DNA of 64,000 nucleotides from CAYHVH01 sp964360335 (GTDB taxonomy: Bacteria > Patescibacteriota > Doudnabacteria > UBA920 > 2-01-FULL-46-14), in assembly GCA_964360335.1 (NCBI GenBank), contig CAYHVH010000001.1, positions 1 to 64,000 on the forward strand. The letters are read 5' to 3'. The position numbers and the translations under genes were made by a program. The notes under the pieces were generated by a model. That model was not told where the DNA came from. It worked only from the letters and a program-made list of their open reading frames with translations, and searched no databases. This document shows, one piece after another, positions 47,661 to 54,857 of the stretch. The first letter of the stretch is position 1; every line of letters begins with the position of its first letter.

Positions 47661-48783
47661 TTATCGCGGTCGAAGTTACTGCTCCCTGATTGACGGCATA
47701 GACCTGCGCCCTTTTCGGCAAAAAATCCTGAACCTCTTCGAGATGAATAGTAGTGAGAAATACCTGTTTCAGGATGGACAAAAAGCCGGTTAATTTTTTC
47801 TGGTGCTCAAAATCAAACTCGGAAAAGATATCATCCAAAAGCATGATTGGGGATTCTCCGGTTTGCTCCTCCAGATATTGCTTTTCCGTAAACTTTAGCG
47901 CCAGGGTCAAGCTCCGCATCTGCCCACGAGAAACAAACCCAACCACGTCCTTGCCCTGAAGCAGGGTCGCAAAGTCATCGCGGTGCGGCCCGAGAAGAGT
48001 GGTACCGCGCTGCCGTTCGGTTTGGCGCAAACTGCGAAGCTTTTCGAGAAATTCCTGCTTGTTCACCGCTCCAGACATACGATAAACAAACTTCACTTCC
48101 GTAAGTTCGGGGGATAGGGAAGCGATAATGGCGGGAAGGGAAGCGTTCAAATATTTTAAGAGGTTGTCTCGGTGCTGACAGATGAGGCTGCCAAACTCCG
48201 CCAATTTTTCATCCCAAATGTCCATCTCTGGAAGCCCGAGTTTTTCATCATCGATACGCTCCCGGCCTTGACCGGAAATCTTTTGCCAGAGCTCATTGCG
48301 CTGCCGTAAACTTTTTTCATACTGCTGTTGAGCATATCGATATTGCCGAGTACCGAGCGACAGGGTTTCGCTTAGAAACCGCCGCCGGTTGCTAGGGGAC
48401 CGCGTTAAGATATTCAAGTCCTGGGGCACGAAACTGACAATGGGCAGGATCCCGGCATACTTGCTGCGCGGTGTTTCTTGGCCATTAACTTTGAGTTTGT
48501 AAATTGGCCGTGTCTCTCTATATTCTGCGTAAACCTCCTGAACGACCGGTTCCCGGTTTTCCAACTCTATTTTTGCGCGCAAAAAATTTCGCCCTTCCAA
48601 AAACAACTGCCCAAATTTGCTTTCGGGAAACTTTCGCAGCGTGCTCCCGAAATATATACCCTCCAAAAAATTGGTTTTTCCGGCACCATTCGGCCCCGTT
48701 AAAACTACAAAGCCCTGATCGAGATGCAAATCAAGGCTTTGAAAGTTTCGAAAGTTTTGGAATAGGAGCCGGGCAATATGCAT
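47653..48783 (-). CDS. recF: DNA replication/repair protein RecF
   Basis: 376 residues: NFQSLDLHLDQGFVVLTGPNGAGKTNFLEGIYF (Walker A), signature FVSRGQMRSLTLALKFTE and Walker B PIMLLDDIFSEFD. Two bp separate it from dnaN. Confidence 0.94.
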   Translation of the reverse strand: MHIARLLFQNFRNFQSLDLHLDQGFVVLTGPNGAGKTNFLEGIYFGSTLRKFPESKFGQLFLEGRNFLRAKIELENREPVVQEVYAEYRETRPIYKLKVNGQETPRSKYAGILPIVSFVPQDLNILTRSPSNRRRFLSETLSLGTRQYRYAQQQYEKSLRQRNELWQKISGQGRERIDDEKLGLPEMDIWDEKLAEFGSLICQHRDNLLKYLNASLPAIIASLSPELTEVKFVYRMSGAVNKQEFLEKLRSLRQTERQRGTTLLGPHRDDFATLLQGKDVVGFVSRGQMRSLTLALKFTEKQYLEEQTGESPIMLLDDIFSEFDFEHQKKLTGFLSILKQVFLTTIHLEEVQDFLPKRAQVYAVNQGAVTSTAINV

Positions 48784-48785
48784 TT

Positions 48786-49880
48786 TCAGATCTTGATCGG
48801 CATGACGATATAGAGGTAGTTGTCCCTCCCTGCCGGTACCAAGGCCGCAGGAGACGAAGAGTTGATGACTCTTAAAGAAACCTGCTCGTCTGGTAAATTA
48901 TTCAGGCACTCCAGGAGATAGCGGTAGTTGAAAACTGCCGCATTTTTTTCGCCCGTTAATTCCCCGAACAGGCGAATTTCGCTCCCTCCCACCTGGACCG
49001 CTTGGGACTTGATTACCACCTGCTTCCCTGGCGGATTGAGTTCCAGCTCAATGTTGTTGGTGTCCCCGGCGAAAAGGCTTGCCGCCTTCAAAGCCTGTAC
49101 AAATTCGCCCCGCTTGAGCTCTGCCTGGGTTGTGAAGTTTTGAGGGACTATCTGTTTGTAATCTGGATACTGGCCCTCGATCAGACGCGAAATAAGTTCA
49201 ACCTCCTCGGTTCTCAAACAAATTTGCCCTTCCTTGAGAAAGACCTCGATTGTTCCCTCCCCCATGCTTCTACTTGCTTCATTGACGGCGCGGGTTGGGA
49301 CAATCACCTGGCGGTTGCTACCCACCTCTTCCCCAAGTGGGATTTTTACTTCTGCCAAGCGGTAGCGGTCGGTGGTAGCCAGGGTTAGCCCTTTCCCCTC
49401 AAAACTAAACAACACCCCAGAAATTTCCGGCTGGGTTTCGGAAAAGGCCGCGGCAAATCCTACCTCCCCAACTCCTTCCCGAAGCGCTTTCCCTGAGAGT
49501 TTGGTATAAACCCCGCCTTCCCCCCCGGGAATGAGGGGAAAGTCTTCTACCCCCAAGCCGTTGATATGAGTTTTGGCGTTTTCCCCTTCCAGCAACAGGT
49601 CGGTTTTTTCTGTGGAGATAGTGAGCTTTTCCGTTAGCAAATTAGCCACGAGTTCGTTGAGTAATTTCGCCGGTACCGTAAGCTCCCCGTCTTCTACTAC
49701 TTTCCCCCCCACCCAAGTATTAACCGCCATCTCTAGATTTGTGGTGGTGAGTTTGAGGCGACCCTTCTCTGTGCGGAGCAAAATATTGTTGAGAATGGGT
49801 AGGGCGTTCCCTCCCCCAATAATCCGCGAGCAGATCTGTAAGCCAGCATTGAGGTTTTTTTTTGTACACTGCATTTTCAT
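48786..49880 (-). CDS. dnaN: DNA polymerase III sliding clamp (beta)
   Basis: 364 residues with three clamp domains: MKMQCTKKNLNAGLQICSRIIGG and ALPILNNILLRTEKGRLKLTTTNLEMAV at the start, TDRYRLAEVKIPLGE in the middle and YLYIVMPIKI at the end. Upstream lies a C/G-rich spacer and a TATAAT on the minus strand near 49925. Confidence 0.96.
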   Translation of the reverse strand: MKMQCTKKNLNAGLQICSRIIGGGNALPILNNILLRTEKGRLKLTTTNLEMAVNTWVGGKVVEDGELTVPAKLLNELVANLLTEKLTISTEKTDLLLEGENAKTHINGLGVEDFPLIPGGEGGVYTKLSGKALREGVGEVGFAAAFSETQPEISGVLFSFEGKGLTLATTDRYRLAEVKIPLGEEVGSNRQVIVPTRAVNEASRSMGEGTIEVFLKEGQICLRTEEVELISRLIEGQYPDYKQIVPQNFTTQAELKRGEFVQALKAASLFAGDTNNIELELNPPGKQVVIKSQAVQVGGSEIRLFGELTGEKNAAVFNYRYLLECLNNLPDEQVSLRVINSSSPAALVPAGRDNYLYIVMPIKI

Positions 49881-50077
49881 AAAAGTGATTGTTTCTAAAG
49901 AAGAAGTTTTAGTAAGGAGTAATTATAGTAATTGCTGGGGGAATGTGGGAAAGGGGGAGATTCTGCTGCTAGCGCCCGTCCCCAGTTCGCGGCCGGTGGG
50001 GAAGGTGGTGACAGGGGTGGGGAGAGATTGGGGGGGAAGGAAACAAGGACAGGATCTTTCCCCCAATCCCCCCACAG
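49881..50077. promoter_or_regulatory. dnaA-dnaN spacer with multiple G tracts
   Basis: No ORF. The plus strand carries repeated runs of 4-7 G (e.g. GGTGGGGAAGGTGGTGACAG, then GGGGTGGGGAGAGATTGGGG) that fit a G-quadruplex pattern. The dnaN leader is the C-rich complement. A minus-strand TATAAT near 49925 is the likely dnaN -10. Confidence 0.55.
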
Positions 50078-51442
50078 TTAATCCATATAGATTCGGTTGG
50101 TAATCAGGCTTATTTCATGTTTGAGGGCTTCCTTTTCCTTTCCTACCCTTTGGACTTTGTCAATGGCGTGGATGACTGTGGTGTGGTCGCGCCCGCCGAA
50201 AATTTCCCCTATCATCGGTAGACTGGTCTCGAGTTCTTTCCTGATAATATACATCGCCACCTGGCGGGGGAGGACGTACTCTTTTTTGCGGGATTGTTTG
50301 ACGAGGTCGTCAATTGTCACATTGTAGAAGTCCGCCACGACCTCCATAATTTTTTTTGCCGAGGCCATCCGTTTTTTTGGAGGGAAAACAATGTTGGCAA
50401 GGATATTTTTCACCTTGTCCAAGGTTGGGGAGGTGTTGTTGAGCTGACAAAAAACCATCAGGCGGTTAAGCGAGCCCTCGAGTTCGCGAATGTTAGTCTC
50501 CACGGTTTGGGCAATATACTCAAGCACCCCTGGCCCAACATCGTAACCTCGCTCTTTGGCTTTTGAGCGCAAGATTGCAAGCCGAGTTTCGAAGTCCGGC
50601 GGCTGGACGTCTGCAATCATCCCCCATTCAAAGCGGGAAACCAGCCGCTCTTCAATGGCAGGGATTTCCTTTGGTAAACGGTCCGAAGATAGCACTATTT
50701 GTTTGTTGATTTGATGTAAGGCGTTGAAGGTGTGAAAAAATTCTTCCTGGGTTTGTTCCTTGCCTGCCAAAAATTGTACGTCATCGATGAGGAGGACGTC
50801 TACCCCCCGATAGAGATTTTTAAAAGTTTCCCCTTTGTTGTAGCGAACCGCTTGAATGAATTCATTGGTAAATTTTTCCGTGGTGACATACAAAACTTGC
50901 TTGGCCACCCCACTATTTAAAAAATCATTCCCGATCGCCTGCAGGAGGTGGGTTTTTCCCAGACCGACCCCGCCGTAAATGAACAACGGGTTGTAAGCCC
51001 TTCCCGGATTTTTGGTTACTCCCTGAGCGGCGGCAACGGCCAATTCGTTGTTGCCACCAACAATAAAGTTCAAGAAAGTGTATTTTGGGTTAAGCCCCGT
51101 GCTGAGGGAGGAAGACTTGACGGTTGGGGTATGTTCGGGCGAAGCGGGAAGTGACACAATCCTGGGAGGAGGTTCGGCCGCCCGGCGGTTATAGCCACCG
51201 GTAATTTGGTATTCGATTTGTTTGATTTCGGGGTTAACAGCGCGGATAGCCCGCAGAATTGCCTGATGGAACTTGTTCATCAGCCATTCTTTGGTAAAGG
51301 CGTTGGGCACACCAATAACCACTTTTCCCGAACTTTGTTCCAAAATTGCGGTGTTTTTAAACCAGGTGGTGAAGCTCGCCTTGGACAGGGAGAGCTCAAG
51401 GTTTCCCAGAACCGCCTGCCAGATTTGTTTAGTGGAGTTCAC
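50078..51442 (-). CDS. dnaA: Chromosomal replication initiator DnaA
   Basis: About 454 residues from a GTG at 51442 (MNSTKQIWQAVLGNLELSLSKASFTTWF); a longer frame to 51658 contains non-family residues and would cover the origin. Walker A FIYGGVGLGKTHLLQAIGN, Walker B VLLIDDVQFLAGK, sensor 1 IVLSSDRLPKEI, domain IV DDLVKQSRKKEYVLPRQVAMYIIR and the GGRDHTTVIHA helix that reads DnaA boxes. Confidence 0.96.
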   Translation of the reverse strand: MNSTKQIWQAVLGNLELSLSKASFTTWFKNTAILEQSSGKVVIGVPNAFTKEWLMNKFHQAILRAIRAVNPEIKQIEYQITGGYNRRAAEPPPRIVSLPASPEHTPTVKSSSLSTGLNPKYTFLNFIVGGNNELAVAAAQGVTKNPGRAYNPLFIYGGVGLGKTHLLQAIGNDFLNSGVAKQVLYVTTEKFTNEFIQAVRYNKGETFKNLYRGVDVLLIDDVQFLAGKEQTQEEFFHTFNALHQINKQIVLSSDRLPKEIPAIEERLVSRFEWGMIADVQPPDFETRLAILRSKAKERGYDVGPGVLEYIAQTVETNIRELEGSLNRLMVFCQLNNTSPTLDKVKNILANIVFPPKKRMASAKKIMEVVADFYNVTIDDLVKQSRKKEYVLPRQVAMYIIRKELETSLPMIGEIFGGRDHTTVIHAIDKVQRVGKEKEALKHEISLITNRIYMD

Positions 51443-51636
51443 TTTTGTACCCCATTCTTTTTGCTTATGTTTTTCCCTTGCTGCTATTCTAACAGAATGG
51501 TTATCAACATGTAAAATAATAGGAAATCCCCAGGAATAAGCCAAAAAAAGGATTGTATGTGGATAGGGTGTGTAAAACCAGTGCATCAAATTTTTGAATT
51601 GGCCAAATTCGATTTGGGAAGGTATAATTAGAAAAG
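51443..51636. other. Putative oriC between dnaA and rpmH
   Basis: AT-rich spacer at the strand switch between dnaA-dnaN-recF and rpmH-rnpA-yidC. Two DnaA-box-like sites: TTATCAACA (51501-51509) and TGTGGATAG (51558-51566, reverse complement CTATCCACA). Too few for a classical cluster; other boxes are not visible. Confidence 0.55.
51623..51628 (+). promoter_or_regulatory. -10 element of rpmH
   Basis: TATAAT ends 8 bp before the rpmH ATG, so the transcript would be nearly leaderless. No clear -35. Confidence 0.55.
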
Positions 51637-51771
51637 ATGAAGAGAACATACCAACCAAAGAGAAAGCACCGAGCTCGGCGTCATGGTTTTCGGCGCCGCA
51701 TGAAAAGCCGTACTGGTAGGCGGGTTTTGAGCGGCCGGAGGCGGAAAAAGCGGGCTCGCCTAACTATTTAG
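51637..51771 (+). CDS. rpmH: 50S ribosomal protein L34
   Basis: 44 residues, MKRTYQPKRKHRARRHGFRR..., exactly the L34 pattern with a long basic tail. Conserved rpmH-rnpA-yidD-yidC-jag order. Confidence 0.97.
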   Translation: MKRTYQPKRKHRARRHGFRRRMKSRTGRRVLSGRRRKKRARLTI

Positions 51772-51774
51772 CCC

Positions 51775-52134
51775 ATGCTCCCCCGACCCCAGCGCTTAAC
51801 CAAACCCCGGGAGTACTCCCGGGTTTATAAAACCGGCCAGCAGATTTCTTCCTCCCACCTTCGGCTGATTTACGAATTTTCCGACCAAAACCTTGCTCGT
51901 TTTGGTTTTGTTATTTCCAAAAAGCAGGTGGCGAAGATTGCCCTGCGCAACCGTCTGAAGCGCATCCTGCGCGCAGAGATCCGCCGCTTCTTGCCGGAAC
52001 TTATTTCCGGATTTAACGCGGTTATTCAGGCCAAGCCGGCAAGTGCTCCCCTCCCCGCCGATCTCTTGCGGCAGGAACTTGCCCAAATTTTAAAAAAAGC
52101 CAAACTTTTTAAAAATGACCAGACTCCTTCTTAA
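51775..52134 (+). CDS. rnpA: Ribonuclease P protein component
   Basis: 119 residues. RnpA hallmark: RFGFVISKKQVAKIALRNRLKRILRAEIRRFLPEL, with the RNR-x-(K/R)R loop, which contacts P RNA. Overlaps yidD by 20 bp. Confidence 0.95.
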   Translation: MLPRPQRLTKPREYSRVYKTGQQISSSHLRLIYEFSDQNLARFGFVISKKQVAKIALRNRLKRILRAEIRRFLPELISGFNAVIQAKPASAPLPADLLRQELAQILKKAKLFKNDQTPS

Positions 52135-52351
52135 GTTTCTTGACCTCTATCAGGCGATTTTGTCTCCGGACCACAGCTTTTGGGCCAAGCACCGGTTTCC
52201 CTACGGTTACTGCCGGTTTCATCCGTCTTGCTCCGAATACGCCAAACAGGCCCTTCGGCAGTACGGTTTGATTCCAGGGGGAATAAAAGCGGTGAGTCGA
52301 ATCCTTCGCTGCAACCCTTTTATGGCGGGCGGACACGACCCCCTGAAATAA
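52115..52351 (+). CDS. yidD: Membrane protein insertion efficiency factor YidD
   Basis: 78 residues. Signature FPYGYCRFHPSCSEYAKQALRQYG, then GIKAVSRILRCNPFMAGGHDPL; three conserved Cys. Follows rnpA and precedes yidC as expected. Confidence 0.95.
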   Translation: MTRLLLKFLDLYQAILSPDHSFWAKHRFPYGYCRFHPSCSEYAKQALRQYGLIPGGIKAVSRILRCNPFMAGGHDPLK

Positions 52352-52355
52352 TCTT

Positions 52356-53048
52356 ATGGGTGCCTTTTTTCATCTCATCCTTACCCAGCCGCTCCTGAAT
52401 ATCCTGATTTGGTTTTACAATGTTATTCCCGTACAGGATATGGGGCTGGCTATTATCGCTTTGACTGTGTTCATCCGTCTGTTACTAATCCCTTCCTTTC
52501 AAAAATCTCTGCGCTCCCAGAAAGAACTCCAGCAAATCCAGCCGAAACTTGACGAGTTGCGCAGGCAACACAAGGATGACAAAGAAGCGCAAACCAAAGC
52601 GATTCTGGAATTCTACAAGCAGCACAAAGTCAACCCGTTTTCTTCATGCCTGCCGCTTCTGCTTCAACTTCCTATCCTGATTGCTCTTTACCGCGTGTTT
52701 CTCGTGGGGCTCAATGGCAACATCGCGGGCGACCTTTATTCTTTTATCGGAAATCCAGGGGAGATCAATACCAATTTTCTTGGTCTAATCGATCTCCAAA
52801 AAACAAATTTACTTTTTGCATTCTTGGCCGGCGGTTTCCAGTTTGTGCAGTCGAAAATGATTGCCCCGCCAGCCGGACTGGCCCCCAAAGACAAAACCGC
52901 TTCCTTGATGAGCGCCCAATTTACTTACTTTATGCCGATTTTGACGGTCATCATCGCGATGCGCTTGCCCGCCGGTCTGTCTCTGTATTGGGTGGTGACC
53001 ACTCTCTTTGCCATTGCGCAGCAGTATTATATAATGAAGAAGGGATAG
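52356..53048 (+). CDS. yidC: Membrane insertase YidC/Oxa1
   Basis: 230 residues, the short form without the large periplasmic domain. TM1, cytosolic coiled-coil hairpin (QKSLRSQKELQQIQPKLDELRRQHKDDKEAQTKAILEFYKQHKVNPF), then four further helices; SLYWVVTTLFAIAQQYYI is the typical end. Confidence 0.95.
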   Translation: MGAFFHLILTQPLLNILIWFYNVIPVQDMGLAIIALTVFIRLLLIPSFQKSLRSQKELQQIQPKLDELRRQHKDDKEAQTKAILEFYKQHKVNPFSSCLPLLLQLPILIALYRVFLVGLNGNIAGDLYSFIGNPGEINTNFLGLIDLQKTNLLFAFLAGGFQFVQSKMIAPPAGLAPKDKTASLMSAQFTYFMPILTVIIAMRLPAGLSLYWVVTTLFAIAQQYYIMKKG

Positions 53049-53073
53049 ATTACGCAATATAATTTTTAATAGG

Positions 53074-53529
53074 GTGAACCAAGAACAGCAAGAAACAGCG
53101 AAGCAAGTGCTGCGGGCTCTCCTAGATCATATGGGCGTTGCAGCAGAGATTTTTCCCGAGGTGGTGGACGACACGACCATTTTTAATCTGCGCTCGTCCG
53201 ACTCGGCAATTCTTATTGGTCAGCACGGGGTTAACCTCGGGGCCTTGCAATATATGACGAGAGTCCTGGTCCACAAGCGACTTCCGGAAACTCTACATTT
53301 TATTGTGGATGTCGAGGGCTATAAAAAAAGCCGCGAAGAGTTTTTGCGCGAACTGGCTCGCCAAGCGGCGGCTCGCGTGCGGGATACTAGAGAGAGCCTG
53401 CTTTTAAAGCCGATGCTGGCTTATGAGCGGCGCGTGGTGCACGCGGAAATTTCCAAACTTCCTGATATTGTCACGGAGAGCGTCGGCGAAGAGCCGGAAC
53501 GGCGGGTTTTGATTAAGCCCAGGGGCTGA
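53074..53529 (+). CDS. jag: Jag/KhpB RNA-binding protein
   Basis: 151 residues, GTG start. KH domain with LIGQHGVNLGALQYMTRVLVHKRL (GxxG-like loop GQHG) and an R3H domain (AYERRVVHAEISKLPDIVTESVGEEPERRVLI). Binds RNA; last gene of the run, followed by a terminator. The N-terminal Jag_N domain is absent. Confidence 0.92.
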   Translation: MNQEQQETAKQVLRALLDHMGVAAEIFPEVVDDTTIFNLRSSDSAILIGQHGVNLGALQYMTRVLVHKRLPETLHFIVDVEGYKKSREEFLRELARQAAARVRDTRESLLLKPMLAYERRVVHAEISKLPDIVTESVGEEPERRVLIKPRG

Positions 53530-53545
53530 AGTTCCATTGAAACAA

Positions 53546-53572
53546 AAAGACCGCAATTGCGGTCTTTTTGTT
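53546..53572 (+). terminator. Rho-independent terminator
   Basis: AAAAAGACCGCAATTGCGGT...TTTTTG, a perfect stem after jag. Confidence 0.92.
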
Positions 53573-53609
53573 ATCTGATATTTGGCCCGATTTGGCGCAA
53601 ACCGCGAAG

Positions 53610-54857
53610 CTACGGATTTTCCAGAAATGTGAGATTCGGCAGAGCATAAATTAGCCAGAACAGGACCGCGAGGTCATTTTTGAAATAGGAAACGTCTACC
53701 AGGCCGTGGAGCAAAACTACCCCCATACCCGCCGCACTGGCAAGTGCCAGGAAACGCCACCTATTCTGGTGGAGCAAGCCCCGGACATTTTTGTAGAAAA
53801 GATACAAAAGCCCCAGCATCGCCACCATTCCCACTAGGCCAGTTTCCAGCCAGAAGTTCAGAAAAAAGTTATGCGGGTAATTTTGGACTACTCGGTCGGG
53901 GCCCAAAGGGTAGTGGCGGTAATATTCGTGAAACCCCATGAGCCCCACCCCATAGATGGGAGATTTTTTCAGCATATCCTGCGCCGCCCGCCACAACACC
54001 AGGCGGTTTTGTTGGGAGGGATCAGTACCAGAGGTTAGCTCCAGGAGTTTATTACGGGAGTAAGGAATAATTACTACCAACAGGGCAATCAGCACTACCC
54101 CCGCCAAGATTTTTTTTCGGTGTTCGGTGAGCAAACCCAAGGCCAAGATTGCAAGCGCCAAAGCCAGCCAGGCCGCGCGGGAGAAAGAAAGATAAAGAGC
54201 GATCAGGCCCAGCGCCAGGGTAAGCCATTGCCATCGGGTTTTCCGCGGCAGCATCAAGAGTAGGGCCAGGACCGGGCCCAAGAGCAGGGCTAAAGCATTG
54301 GGATGGTTTAGCAGAGAAGTAATCCTTCGGGAAGCGACATGCACCGCCCACCAGGAAAAGGGAAGATTGGCGAGGGTGATAAATTGGTAGATGCCAAAAA
54401 GCGAAAGATAAAGCGTCAGCAAAGCGAGGCTCCGCCATATTCCGTTCAGCCTCTGTTCGTTATTGATGATGAGTCGGAAGAGAAAATAAAAAAGGACGGC
54501 CTCCAAAAAAAAGGCTTTGAAAATCCCCGCCCCCTTCAGGGGTACCGGAGAAACAAATACGGAAACAAAAGCCGCCAGGAGAAAAAAAACAATCAGGAGA
54601 TTTTGGGATAATTGGTTAGCGGTTAATTTTTGCCAAGCCTTCCCTAGCCCCCGGTTTTTGATTAAAAAAAACAATTCTACGCCACCAAGGACTAAAATCA
54701 TCCCTTCGAGAAAAGTCATGGGAACAGGACCTAAAGCAAACCGGATTTGGTAGCTCGGGAGCAACAAAATAATGAGGTAAATACCCCACTCCCGACGGAG
54801 ACTGGTTAACAGAACAAAAAAACCAAAACCCAGAAAAATCAGGAAATAATTAGTCAC
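53610..54857 (-). CDS. O-antigen ligase / polymerase-like membrane protein
   Basis: 415 residues with about 11 helices; GTG start overlapping the PBP stop by 4 bp. Wzy_C loop: SPIYGVGLMGFHEYYRHYPLGPDRVVQNYPHNFFLNFWLETGLVG, where HNFFLN is the H-N-x-x-L feature. No palindrome inserts, unlike the paralogue at 16944. Co-transcribed with PBP1A. Confidence 0.85.
   Translation of the reverse strand: MTNYFLIFLGFGFFVLLTSLRREWGIYLIILLLPSYQIRFALGPVPMTFLEGMILVLGGVELFFLIKNRGLGKAWQKLTANQLSQNLLIVFFLLAAFVSVFVSPVPLKGAGIFKAFFLEAVLFYFLFRLIINNEQRLNGIWRSLALLTLYLSLFGIYQFITLANLPFSWWAVHVASRRITSLLNHPNALALLLGPVLALLLMLPRKTRWQWLTLALGLIALYLSFSRAAWLALALAILALGLLTEHRKKILAGVVLIALLVVIIPYSRNKLLELTSGTDPSQQNRLVLWRAAQDMLKKSPIYGVGLMGFHEYYRHYPLGPDRVVQNYPHNFFLNFWLETGLVGMVAMLGLLYLFYKNVRGLLHQNRWRFLALASAAGMGVVLLHGLVDVSYFKNDLAVLFWLIYALPNLTFLENP

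Noticed and set aside
51443..51658. 72-residue N-terminal extension of DnaA
   Set aside because: Residues do not match DnaA and the stretch overlaps rpmH and the probable origin; the GTG at 51442 begins the normal domain I.
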